A program made the position numbers and the translations under genes. The notes beneath the pieces were generated by a model. The model had not been told where the DNA came from, searched no databases, and was given only the letters and a program-made list of their open reading frames with translations. This document shows, in pieces, positions 29,178-37,492 of a stretch of DNA of 64,000 bases; positions within the stretch are counted from its first letter, which is position 1, and the number at the start of each line of letters is the position of its first letter. Source of the stretch: CAVZZG01 sp963779685. Its GTDB lineage: Bacteria > Actinomycetota > Thermoleophilia > Gaiellales > F1-60-MAGs149. The DNA lies in NCBI GenBank assembly GCA_963779685.1, contig CAVZZG010000001.1:868001-932000 (forward strand), read 5' to 3'.

Positions 29178-29191
29178 TTGATTCGTTTCAA
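29178..29191. promoter_or_regulatory. LacI-type operator 2, upstream of the lacI-family gene
   Basis: TTGATTCGTTTCAA differs from operator 1 by one base and lies 40 bp before the regulator start. The two sites are 174 bp apart, a spacing compatible with loop repression of the divergent promoters. The sequence between them (29018-29177) shows no gene. Confidence 0.62.
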
Positions 29192-29230
29192 CACCTCCCA
29201 CTCCACCCGCAACGCTGAGGGTCGAGCGCC

Positions 29231-30283
29231 GTGGCGGCTGTAGGCATCAAGGAGGTCGCCGTTCGCGCCGGCGTTGCGATCGGCACCGTCAGCAACGTGC
29301 TCAACAACCGCGACGTCGTGGCCCCCGAGACGCGTCAGCGCGTGCTCGACGCGATCGCGGAGCTGGGCTACGTCCGCAACGAAAGTGCGCGCACACTCCG
29401 CGCCGGCAAGAGCCGCACCATCGCTCTCGTCGTGCTCGACTCGGCGAACCCCTTCTTCGCCGACGTCTCGACGGGCGTCGAGCCGGTCGTGGCCGAGATA
29501 GGGTCGATCCTCGTGGTCTGCGACTCGGCCGGCGACCTTCGCCGCGAACGTCGCTACCTGGCCCAACTCGAGGAGCAGCGCGTCCAGGGCATCCTGATCA
29601 CCCCGGTGGGCGGCGACAACGACGTGCTGCGGCGGCTCTCCCGCCGGGGCACGCCCGTGGTGCTCGTCGACAGCCGCGCTCCGCATCACGAGAGCTGCTC
29701 CGCCGCGGTCGACGACATCGTTGGCGGCCGGCTCGCCGTCGACCATCTGATCGCCACCGGGCGGCGCCGGATCGCGCTGATCGGCGGCCATGAGGGGATC
29801 CGGCAGGTCGAGGAGCGCCGGCGGGGCGCGCGCGACGCAGTCGCCGCCGCCGGCGGCGAGGACATCGAGCTGACGGTCTTCGATACCGCCGCCCTCAGCA
29901 TCGCGGCCGGCCGCGAGGTGGCCGACCGGATCGCCGCCCAGCCGCCGGAGATCCGTCCCACCGGCGCCTTCTGCGCCAACGACCTGCTGGCGCTGGGCCT
30001 GATGGCGCAGCTGCGCCAGATCGGCGTGCGGATCCCGGCCGAGATCGGCGTAGTCGGCTACGACGACATCGAAGTCGCGGACATCGCGCTGCCGCGGCTC
30101 ACGTCGGTGCGTCAGCCTCGGGCCGAGCTGGGGCGGACCGCGGCGCAGCTGCTGGCGGCCGAGATCGAGGAGGGCGAGGCGCACCTCCACCGCCACGTCA
30201 CGTTCACGCCGGAGCTGGTGGTGCGCGACTCGAGCGCGCCGGTCAGGCCCCCCGCGCGAGTCCGGCGTCGCGACGACGGGTGA
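29231..30283 (+). CDS. LacI-family transcriptional regulator (probable rhamnose repressor)
   Basis: 350 residues, intact. N-terminal helix-turn-helix IKEVAVRAGVAIGTVSNVLN (about 5-24), hinge ARTLRAGKSRTIALVV, then the periplasmic-binding-like ligand domain with FFADVSTGVEPVVAE, GILITPVGGDND, TGAFCANDLLALGLMAQLRQ and VVGYDDIEVADIALPRLTSV. Divergent from the rhamnose operon, so rhamnose or a derivative is the likely inducer. The GTG at 29231 is the first start before the HTH. Its last 41 bp overlap the convergent GMC gene. Confidence 0.9.
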   Translation: MAAVGIKEVAVRAGVAIGTVSNVLNNRDVVAPETRQRVLDAIAELGYVRNESARTLRAGKSRTIALVVLDSANPFFADVSTGVEPVVAEIGSILVVCDSAGDLRRERRYLAQLEEQRVQGILITPVGGDNDVLRRLSRRGTPVVLVDSRAPHHESCSAAVDDIVGGRLAVDHLIATGRRRIALIGGHEGIRQVEERRRGARDAVAAAGGEDIELTVFDTAALSIAAGREVADRIAAQPPEIRPTGAFCANDLLALGLMAQLRQIGVRIPAEIGVVGYDDIEVADIALPRLTSVRQPRAELGRTAAQLLAAEIEEGEAHLHRHVTFTPELVVRDSSAPVRPPARVRRRDDG

Positions 30284-31838
30284 CGATGTGCTCGGCGGCG
30301 CGGAGCGCGAATGCCGCGATCGTCGGTGTCGGGTTCATCGAGGAGCCGGTCACGAACACGCTGCCGTCGACGACGAACAGGTTCGGGACGTCGTGCGAGC
30401 GGCCGAACGCGTCGACGACGCTCGTGGCCGGGTCGTTGCCGCAGCGTGCGGTGCCGAGGGTGTGCCAGCCGACGTCGGGCATCCAGTGCCAGACGTGCGT
30501 CTCGATGGCGCCGCCGGCCATGTGCGCCTCGCGCATCCGCTCGAGTTGGAAGGCCATGTTCCGGTGCGACTGCTCGTGGATGCGGTAGTGCACGCGCGGG
30601 GCGGGGAGCCCGTCGCCGTCGACGAGCGCGTCGTCGAGCTCGACGCGATTGGTCTCGACCGGCAGGTCGTCGGTCTGCGCCGTCCACAGCAGCGACCGGC
30701 CGAACAGTCGCCGCATGTTCTCGTGGATCCGCGGCCCGAACCGCTCGCCCAGCGGCGTGCCGTGCAGGACCTGGAGGTGGGGAAGGGCGCCGGCGATCGG
30801 GTAGACGTCCCACTTGGCGCCTCGCACGAACCCGCGGTCGGGGTCGGTCTCGTAGAACTGGTACGACACGATCGGGCTCCCGGCCGGCCCGCGCCAGCCC
30901 TCGAGCTCCTCGTCGTAGACCCCTGCGACGGCGGCGGTCGGGTGCATCATCAGCCGCCGCCCGACGAGGCCGCTGGAGTTGGCGAGCCCGTCCGACAGCA
31001 GCAGTAGGCGCGGCGTGCCGATGCCGTTACACGCCAGGACCACGAGGCGCGCGCCGACGTGGTGCTCCACTCCGTCGCGGTCGCGGTAGATCGCACCCGA
31101 GGCGCGGCCGCGGGCGTCGGTCGTGATCTCGCGCACCCGTGCTCCCGTCACCAGTCTGGCTCCCGCGGCCAGCGCATCGGGCCAGTGAGTGATGTCGGTG
31201 CTCGCCTTCGCGCCCGAGATGCAGCCGGTCATGCAGACCCCGCGGCGCTCGCAGGCGGCGAGCCGCCCGTACGGCCGCGAGGCGATCGCGTTCGGGTGCG
31301 GCCACCAGTGCCAGCCGAGACGATCCATGCCGGTCGCGGCGCGGCGGCCGATGAGGCCGATCGGCAGCGCCGGTAGCGGGTACTCGATGCCCGGCGGGAA
31401 GGCCGGGTCGCCGCCCAGGCCCGACACGCCCCAGTCGCGCTCCGCCTGGGCGTAGTAGGGCGCGAGGTCGTCGTAGCCGATCGGCCAGTCGTCCGCGACT
31501 CCGTCCAGCGTCCGCAGCCGGAAGTCCGACGGCATGAACCGCGGCCAGGCCGCCGCGTAGTGGACGGTGCCGCCGCCGACGCCGCAGAACATCAACGGGT
31601 TGATCTCGGCGTCGTCGGTGTTGATCGGGTAGTCGGCCGGGAGCCGGCGGGTATTCGGGTTCATCGCCCAGCGGGACTGGTGCAGGATGTCCCACGCCGG
31701 CGAGTCGCCCGGGAACTCGTGCGATTGAACCCAGCCACCCTGCTCCAGGCAGGTCACCGCAAGCCCGGCTTGCGCCAGGTGGCGAGTGACGACCGAGCCC
31801 GATGCTCCGGCGCCGATGACGAGGACGTCAGCCGGCAT
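30243..31838 (-). CDS. GMC-family FAD oxidoreductase
   Basis: 531 residues. N-terminal FAD-binding VLVIGAGASGSVVTRHLAQA, substrate-domain VGGGTVHYAAAWPRFMPSDF, and the C-terminal GMC_oxred_C block WHTLGTARCGNDPATSVVD with catalytic-type residues, ending FVTGSSMNPTPTIAAFALRA. Oxidises a sugar, polyol or alcohol and probably passes electrons to the chain through the small subunit encoded upstream (11-bp overlap). Proximity to the rhamnose locus hints at a sugar substrate but this is unproven. Confidence 0.9.
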   Translation of the reverse strand: MPADVLVIGAGASGSVVTRHLAQAGLAVTCLEQGGWVQSHEFPGDSPAWDILHQSRWAMNPNTRRLPADYPINTDDAEINPLMFCGVGGGTVHYAAAWPRFMPSDFRLRTLDGVADDWPIGYDDLAPYYAQAERDWGVSGLGGDPAFPPGIEYPLPALPIGLIGRRAATGMDRLGWHWWPHPNAIASRPYGRLAACERRGVCMTGCISGAKASTDITHWPDALAAGARLVTGARVREITTDARGRASGAIYRDRDGVEHHVGARLVVLACNGIGTPRLLLLSDGLANSSGLVGRRLMMHPTAAVAGVYDEELEGWRGPAGSPIVSYQFYETDPDRGFVRGAKWDVYPIAGALPHLQVLHGTPLGERFGPRIHENMRRLFGRSLLWTAQTDDLPVETNRVELDDALVDGDGLPAPRVHYRIHEQSHRNMAFQLERMREAHMAGGAIETHVWHWMPDVGWHTLGTARCGNDPATSVVDAFGRSHDVPNLFVVDGSVFVTGSSMNPTPTIAAFALRAAEHIVTRRRDAGLARGA

Positions 31839-32235
31839 CCGGCACCGGGCGGTGGATGGGGCCGCGCGCGCTGACCCGGTCGAGGAGGTCGAGCGGCAGG
31901 TAGTACTCGGCCTCGTCGGGCGCGGCCGGTGCCGGCTTCTGCCCGGGGTAACCGATCAGCCGCCGGACGCGCGGGTGCATGTAGTACGCGGCGATCAGCG
32001 CGTCAGCCGCGGCCTCGAAGGTGCCCGGTTCGGTCGCGAACAGATCCTCGGGTCCAACGTCGACCAGGGCCCTCAGCGCGATCACGCGCGCGGGGTCGGC
32101 GACCAGCACGCGGTCGAGCCACTTGCCGGTGGCGTCCACCTCGCTCGCTGCGGGCATGTTCGCGGCCGCCGGGATGAGCTGATCGGCGATCGCAGCGAGC
32201 GTCGTGCGCTCGTCGGCCGACAGCGGTTCCGGCAC
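31828..32235 (-). CDS. Gluconate 2-dehydrogenase subunit 3-like small subunit
   Basis: 135 residues resembling the small subunit of membrane-associated GMC dehydrogenases: LSADERTTLAAIADQLIPAA at the start and YYMHPRVRRLIGYPGQKP toward the end, the typical family landmarks. No Tat or Sec signal is visible at this start. Overlaps the GMC catalytic gene by 11 bp, so the two form one enzyme. Confidence 0.84.
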   Translation of the reverse strand: MPEPLSADERTTLAAIADQLIPAAANMPAASEVDATGKWLDRVLVADPARVIALRALVDVGPEDLFATEPGTFEAAADALIAAYYMHPRVRRLIGYPGQKPAPAAPDEAEYYLPLDLLDRVSARGPIHRPVPDAG

Positions 32236-32266
32236 ATCGGCATCGTCGCAGACCTGCCGATGATGT

Positions 32267-32299
32267 GCCCGGGGGGCGACGCGAAGTCGCCCCCCGGGC
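32267..32299. terminator. Strong GC-rich hairpin between the 95-aa gene and the GMC operon
   Basis: A perfect 14-bp stem, GCCCGGGGGGCGAC / GTCGCCCCCCGGGC, with a GCGAA loop. It lies 9 bp after the stop of the 95-aa gene and before the GMC operon on the same strand. There is no T-run, so it may act as an intrinsic-like terminator or an mRNA 3' stabiliser. Confidence 0.55.
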
Positions 32300-32308
32300 G
32301 GGTGGTGC

Positions 32309-32596
32309 CTAGTGCGCGACGAACTCGCCGGCCATGCGGGTCGGCTTCGTCATCTCGGGCAGGTTCTTGTGCACCCAGTCCTCGGTGATCTTCATCGAGG
32401 CCTCGGCGTCGGCTCGCGTGCGGAACACGCTGATCGACGTGACGGCCTTGTTGTTGCCGTCGGGCTTGAGCAGCTCGTACGAGACGAACCCCTGCGACTT
32501 GGCGAGCAGCTGGCGCAGCTCCTCGTTGGCCTTCTTGGTTGCGATGTCGCGCTTGCCGGCATCGAGACCGTCGTACTGGCGGATCAAGGCATACAT
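32309..32596 (-). CDS. Small ABM-like (dimeric alpha/beta barrel) protein
   Basis: 95 residues: MYALIRQYDGLDAGKRDIA ... SQGFVSYELLKPDG ... VTSISVFRTRADAEASMKI. The pattern matches antibiotic-biosynthesis-monooxygenase-like ferredoxin folds of unknown substrate. Good ribosome site (AGGAAGG). Expression alone is likely because the hairpin at 32267-32299 follows it. The 258 bp to the next divergent gene contain no gene; an AT-richer patch around 32735-32785 may hold promoters. Confidence 0.7.
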   Translation of the reverse strand: MYALIRQYDGLDAGKRDIATKKANEELRQLLAKSQGFVSYELLKPDGNNKAVTSISVFRTRADAEASMKITEDWVHKNLPEMTKPTRMAGEFVAH

Positions 32597-32854
32597 GGAC
32601 TGTGGTCCCTTCCTAGGGAATGTGTCCAGGGCATCAGGCGCCGTACGATCGCTTCAGGTGGCTGCCCTGGGCAGCCGGGAGAACGGCGACCTTGCGCACC
32701 CCATCGATCGCGTCGCCCTATTCGGCGAAGACCAAAAGGATGTGCGACAAGGACTATTACACGAAAGAGCCAGTAGCGCAAATGAGAACCGGCGCAAACG
32801 GCGGCCCTGCCGACTGTTCGCTAACCTCGGACACGTGTTCTCGACCGTGATGCC

Positions 32855-33847
32855 ATGAGCGACGTCGTCCGCTGGGGTGTGCTGGGCGTCGCGACGATCG
32901 CGGTCGACGACATGATCCCGGCGCTCCAGGCGGCCGAGAACTGCGAGGTCGTGGCGATCGCCTCGCGTGACCACGGGCGGGCCGGGGCTGCCGCCGACCG
33001 GTTCGGCATCGCTCGGGCGTACGGCGCCTATGCCGAACTGCTCGCCGACCCCGAGGTGGACGCGGTCTACAACCCGTTGCCGAACCACCTCCACGTCGAG
33101 TGGTCGATCCGCGCAGCCGACGCCGGTAAGCACGTGCTGTGCGAGAAGCCGGTGGGGCTCGACGCCGACCAGGCCCGTGCGCTGCTGGCCGCGCGCGACC
33201 GTTCGGGCGTTCTGATCGGCGAGGCGTTCATGGCCCGATCGAGCCCGCAGTGGACGCGGGTGGGCGACCTCCTCCGGGCAGGTGCGATCGGCCAGCTGGG
33301 GCTCGTGATGGGCTCGTTCACCTACTTCGACGACGATGCCGCGAGCAGCGCCAACCGGCTCGACTGCGGCGGCGGCAGCGTCATGGACATCGGCTGCTAC
33401 CCGATCACGCTCGCCCGGATGCTGTTCGAAGCCGAGCCGCGCCGGGTGGTCGCGGCCATGGACCGCGATCCCGCGATGGGGATCGACCGGCTGGCGTCGG
33501 CGATCCTCGAGTTCCCGCGCGGGCACGCCACCTTCTCGAGCGCGACCCAGCTGGCCGACTACCAGCGCATGCAGCTGATCGGCACCACGGGCACGATCGA
33601 GGTCGAGGTGCCCTGGAACCCGGCCGCCGATCTGCCGACCCGCCTGCGCGTCAACGGTGCTCTCGAGGAGATTGCGGCGGCCGATCAGTACCGCCACCAG
33701 GCCGAGCTGTTCGCGCGGGCGATCCTGGACGGTGGCCCGGCGCCGACGACCCTGGAGGATGCCGTCGCGAACATGACGGTGATCGACGCGGTGTACGCGA
33801 GCGCCGAGCGCGGCACGTGGATCGATCTGGTGGACGCGCGGCGGTAA
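32855..33847 (+). CDS. Gfo/Idh/MocA-family oxidoreductase
   Basis: 330 residues. N-terminal Rossmann fold WGVLGVATIAVDDMIPALQA, the family motif HVLCEKPVG (about residues 92-100, catalytic-type Lys) and a C-terminal alpha/beta domain with GGGSVMDIGCYPITLARMLF. NAD(P)-dependent sugar or inositol dehydrogenase/reductase; substrate unknown. Convergent with the NUDIX gene 8 bp downstream. Confidence 0.88.
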   Translation: MSDVVRWGVLGVATIAVDDMIPALQAAENCEVVAIASRDHGRAGAAADRFGIARAYGAYAELLADPEVDAVYNPLPNHLHVEWSIRAADAGKHVLCEKPVGLDADQARALLAARDRSGVLIGEAFMARSSPQWTRVGDLLRAGAIGQLGLVMGSFTYFDDDAASSANRLDCGGGSVMDIGCYPITLARMLFEAEPRRVVAAMDRDPAMGIDRLASAILEFPRGHATFSSATQLADYQRMQLIGTTGTIEVEVPWNPAADLPTRLRVNGALEEIAAADQYRHQAELFARAILDGGPAPTTLEDAVANMTVIDAVYASAERGTWIDLVDARR

Positions 33848-33855
33848 GCGGTGCG

Positions 33856-34341
33856 TCACTGTCCCGTGGCGAGGGTTGCCTCGAGCCGGTCGAGGAACGG
33901 CACCTGTGCCGCTTTCAGCCGCTGTCGTGCCTCCGCGAGGTCGAACCACTCGACCCGGTCGATCTCGGCGAACGCCTGGATGCGACCCGAATGGGGCGGC
34001 CACTCCATCTCGTAGGTGTTGCTGACGGCGGTGGCCGGGTCGAGGTCGCCGGGGACGCCCCAGCCGTGCACGATCTTGCCCGACTTCTGCCGGATCTGCC
34101 CCAGCTCGATGAAGGGCGCCCCGGGCACCTCGTGCCCGGTCTCCTCGGCGAACTCGCGACGGGCCACCTCGACCAGCGCTTCACCCGACTCGGCCTCGCC
34201 CTTGGGAATCGTCCAGTGGCCGAGGTCCTTCCTGGCCCAGAGCGGCCCGCCCTGATGCGCCAGGAGCACCTCCAACGAGCCCTCGCGTCGTCGCCAGAGC
34301 AGGATCCCCGCGCTCGTGCGTCCCGACTTGTCCCTCGTCAT
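33856..34341 (-). CDS. NUDIX hydrolase
   Basis: 161 residues. The complete Nudix box runs from GEAESGE to REFAEETGHE (about residues 49-72, GX5EX7REUXEEXGU). The N-terminal SAGILLWRRREGSLEVLLAH and WTIPKGE are typical of diadenosine-polyphosphate or general NDP-X hydrolases. Divergent from the linalool dehydratase-like gene with 44 bp between starts. Confidence 0.9.
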   Translation of the reverse strand: MTRDKSGRTSAGILLWRRREGSLEVLLAHQGGPLWARKDLGHWTIPKGEAESGEALVEVARREFAEETGHEVPGAPFIELGQIRQKSGKIVHGWGVPGDLDPATAVSNTYEMEWPPHSGRIQAFAEIDRVEWFDLAEARQRLKAAQVPFLDRLEATLATGQ

Positions 34342-34385
34342 ACGGTCTCCTGATCGGGCCGTGACTCTACCAGTACGATCCCCGC

Positions 34386-35885
34386 ATGGCGGGCGCGCAT
34401 CCGGAGCTCTCCGACCGGTCGCTGGGCTGGCTCCGGTACCTCTTCCGGAAGGCGACGACGCCCGACAGCTGGGATCGCGACGGCCAGCCGCACCCGCACT
34501 GGGACAACCGCAGCGACGCCCCGGAGCTCTCCTGGCACCGCTTCGACCTCGTCAACTCCTCGTACGCGGTTGCGTTGATGGCCGACACCACGCCGGCCTG
34601 GCGCGAGGTGTACGGTCGGATCCTGGACGAGCTCGCCTTCCGCCACACCGGCTGGTGGGCCGCGGCCGACTGGCTGACGCAGTTCGGGCCCGACCCGGCG
34701 CGCGGTTCGTACCCGGCCGCGTACCGGCGGGTGATCCCGGACGAGCTGTGGGGTCGCTACGACGTGCCGGGTTGGACGGCCAACGGCGTCGAGCCGTGGG
34801 GCGTGCAGTGGGACCCGATCGGTGCCGACGGCAACCTGTTCTTCCGCGGCTTCTTTCTCGTGCTGCTCGGCCTGCACCTGCGGACGACGGGTGACGGGAA
34901 GTGGGATGCGCCGTTCCAGATCGTGCGGGACGGCCCGCACACGTTCACCTGGACGCATTCGGCGATCTCGCAATTCCTGGCCGATCAGTGGCGCCGTGTG
35001 CCGAAGGGCCCGCACTGCGAGAACGTGAAGGTCTGGCCGTTGTGACTCGCGGCGGCGGGCCTCGGTCTGAGGCTCAACGACCTGATGCGCGGCACCGGGC
35101 ATCACGAGGCGTTCGAGCGATGGTGGGCGGACACGGCCCGGAGCGACTACCTCGGGTTTCAGGACGGCCGGCCGGGTGACGAGGTGACGTTCTACTACGA
35201 CCCGACGATCGACCGCCACCTGCGGTTGCCGGCAGCCTGGGGGGCGCTGTTCCCGTCCTACTTCCTGGCGCCGCAGAAGCCCGACGAGGCCCGTGCGCTG
35301 CTGGCCGCGGCGCTGACCCAGTCCGGGCTGGCGGCCACGCCGACGAACCTGCCGGGGCCGCAGCGGACGCCGATGATCATGCACCTCGCCCGGGAGTGGG
35401 GCATGACCGAACTGGCCGGCGCCCTGGTCGCGGCCGCCGACGCCCGGTTCGAGCCCACCTGGGATCGCGCGCGAGGCGAGTTCACGTGGGGTTTCGGCCT
35501 GGCCGAGGAGCACCCGCGGGGCCAGTTCAACGCCGCCATGGCCGCTGCCGAGGCCATGAGCGAGGGCGCCTGGTGGCGGCTGTTCAACGTCAACCCCGGC
35601 GACCGGTTCTCGGAGCCGACCGTCTGCGGCGTCGACTTCCCCGATCTCGCGTTGCGCCAGGCCTGGTGGGATCGCGAAGCGCAGCGTTTGACGATCGCGA
35701 CCGAGCCGCGCAACGCCGCCGTGGCCGGTCAGCCGACGCGGTTCACGATCACGAACCTCGGCGATGCCTCGCGGTTCACACTCGACGATCCCGTGTCAGC
35801 CGCCCACCTCCGGGTCAGCGGACCGGGTCAGATCGAGCTGACCACCACCATCGGGGCGCACCGGTTCGCGCTCAGCCGACGATGA
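34386..35885 (+). CDS. Linalool dehydratase/isomerase-family protein with in-frame TGA (candidate selenoprotein)
   Basis: 499 codons read through one TGA (codon 220, 35043-35045). Both halves are in the same frame and together make one alpha/alpha-barrel protein of the linalool dehydratase/isomerase (Ldi) family: SWHRFDLVNSSYAVALMA, NLFFRGFFLVLLGLHLRTTG, then HCENVKVWPL-TGA-LAAAGLGLRL. The Castellaniella enzyme has its active-site cysteines (C171, C180) in a C-E-x7-C pattern; here Cys211 is the first and the TGA occupies the second. A SECIS-like hairpin follows. Alternatives are a true nonsense mutation or a base error, but the long second half keeps coding character. The residue matching Ldi His129 is Phe, so the reaction is probably different. 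Substrate unknown. Confidence 0.78.
35057..35075 (+). promoter_or_regulatory. SECIS-like stem-loop after the in-frame TGA
   Basis: GGGCCTC-GGTCT-GAGGCTC folds into a 7-bp stem (one G-U pair) with loop GGTCT. The loop begins exactly 18 nt after the TGA, the same spacing and same loop letters as the E. coli fdhF SECIS (established knowledge, from memory). The bulged U of the E. coli element is absent. Selenocysteine use by this organism is not shown in the window. Confidence 0.55.
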
Positions 35886-35889
35886 TGTT

Positions 35890-37062
35890 CTACAGCTCCG
35901 CCAGCGTCCGCTCGAGGCGCCGGCGCTCCCCGTCGGTTGGAGCGAGCGCAATCGCCCGGCCGTAGGCAGTGCGCGCCTCGGCGTCGCGGCCGAGACGGTG
36001 CAGGAACGCCCCGCGCGCGGCATGCAGGTACGGGTAGTCGTCCAGGCCGAGCCCGTCGGCGATCGCGAGCGCGGCATCGGGTCCTTCGGTCTCGGCGATC
36101 GCCACGGCGCGGCTCAGCTCGACGACGGGTGAGTTCGTCAGCAGCGAGAGCTCGTGGTAGAGCGCGGCGATCTGCGCCCAGTCGCGCGGCTCCTCGGTGT
36201 GGAGGCCGGCGATGGCGGCCTGCAGGGCGTAGGGTCCGCGCCCCGGCAGGGCCAGGGCCCGCTCGAGTGCCGCCCGCCCCGCGGCGATGGCGTCCGGGTT
36301 CCACATGGCACGGTCCTGCTCGGTCAGTTCGACCACCTCGCCTTCGCGGACCCGCGCCGCGCGTCGCGCGTCGAGCAGCAGCATCATCGCCAGCAGGCCG
36401 TGCACCTCGGCCTCGTCCGGCATCAACTGGGCCAGCTGGCGCCCGAGCCAGAGCGCCTCGACGGTCAGTTCGTCGCGGCCGCCGTAGCCCTCGTTGAAGA
36501 TCAGGTACACGACCGCAAGCACTGCCGCGAGGCGGTCGGGGAGCAGGTCGGGGCCCGGCACCTGGAACGGGATGCCGGCGTCGCGGACCTTGTGCTTCGC
36601 CCGCACGAGGCGCTGGGCCATGGTCGCCTCCGGCACCAGGAACGCACGCGCGATCTCGGCGGTCGACAGGCCACCCAGCGTTCGGAGTGTCAGCGCCACC
36701 TGCGCCTCGATCGCGAGGGCAGGATGGCAGCAGGTGAAGATCAGCTCCAGCCGCTCGTCGGCGAACGACGTGTCGTTCACGGCAGCCTCCGTTGACTCGG
36801 GTACGACGAGCAGGTGACGCTTGCGGGTCAGCGTGCGATCGCGCTGGATGCGGTTGATCGCGCGGTTGCGCGCGGTGGTGATCAGCCACGCGCCGGGGTT
36901 GACCGGCACGCCGTCCGTCTCCCACCGCGCCGCGGCGATCGCGAATGCCTCCTGGGTGGCTTCCTCCGCGAGGTCGAAGTCGCGGAGGAAGCCGACGAGG
37001 GAGGCCAGGACCCGCCCCCATTGCTCGCGGAAGACCTCGTCGAGCACGGCGCGGGCGGTCAC
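35890..37062 (-). CDS. ECF-type RNA polymerase sigma factor with C-terminal TPR-like domain (ECF42 group)
   Basis: 390 residues. Sigma region 2: LVGFLRDFDLAEEATQEAFA and GAWLITTARNRAINRIQRD. Region 4: LTLRTLGGLSTAEIARAFLV. The long C-terminal extension (about 190-390) is helical and TPR-like, ending GRAIALAPTDGERRRLE. This architecture next to a DGPF/YCII protein defines the ECF42 type, which has no classical anti-sigma factor. GTG start at 37062, 10 bp after the DGPF gene. Confidence 0.9.
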   Translation of the reverse strand: MTARAVLDEVFREQWGRVLASLVGFLRDFDLAEEATQEAFAIAAARWETDGVPVNPGAWLITTARNRAINRIQRDRTLTRKRHLLVVPESTEAAVNDTSFADERLELIFTCCHPALAIEAQVALTLRTLGGLSTAEIARAFLVPEATMAQRLVRAKHKVRDAGIPFQVPGPDLLPDRLAAVLAVVYLIFNEGYGGRDELTVEALWLGRQLAQLMPDEAEVHGLLAMMLLLDARRAARVREGEVVELTEQDRAMWNPDAIAAGRAALERALALPGRGPYALQAAIAGLHTEEPRDWAQIAALYHELSLLTNSPVVELSRAVAIAETEGPDAALAIADGLGLDDYPYLHAARGAFLHRLGRDAEARTAYGRAIALAPTDGERRRLERTLAEL

Positions 37063-37072
37063 GGTGTCAAGC

Positions 37073-37429
37073 CTAGTACTGGACGAGCGGCCGGATCTCG
37101 ATGGCGCCGCCGAGCCGGGCTGCGGGCACCTGGGCGGCGAGGGCGATCGCGGCGTCGAGGTCGTCGGCCTCGAACAGGAGGTACCCTCCGATCGCTTCCT
37201 TGAGCTCGACGAACGGGCCATCGGTCGTCAGCGTCCGGCCCTCCTGGACGCGAACGGTGGTGGCCGTCTCGGGCGACTGCATGTGCACCCCGGGGGTGAC
37301 GCCCGGGGTCTCGTTGATCGCCTTGTAGGCGCCGTAGATGGCGCCCTTCTCCTGATCGGAGAGGCGCTCCCACGCCTCGGACGGCGGGGTCGGCGTGGTG
37401 CCCTGGTGGATGAACAGGATGTACTTCAT
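37073..37429 (-). CDS. YCII-related DGPF-motif protein
   Basis: 118 residues with the YCII fold, including MKYILFIHQGTTPTPPS and the hallmark TTDGPFVELKEAIGGYLLFE. DGPF proteins accompany ECF42 sigma factors and are thought to be regulon members or partners. Start ATG at 37429 with GGAGGAGA just upstream. Confidence 0.9.
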   Translation of the reverse strand: MKYILFIHQGTTPTPPSEAWERLSDQEKGAIYGAYKAINETPGVTPGVHMQSPETATTVRVQEGRTLTTDGPFVELKEAIGGYLLFEADDLDAAIALAAQVPAARLGGAIEIRPLVQY

Positions 37430-37492
37430 CGTCTCCTCCTTGCGGATCGTCGCTGGGAAGACAAGCGGCGTGGGGCGAAATCGACAGGCCTC

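Noticed and set aside
34386..35045. Two separate genes (660 bp and 801 bp) instead of one Ldi-like protein
   Set aside because: Both are in the same frame, only together make a full Ldi-family protein, and there is no ribosome site or start directly after the TGA.
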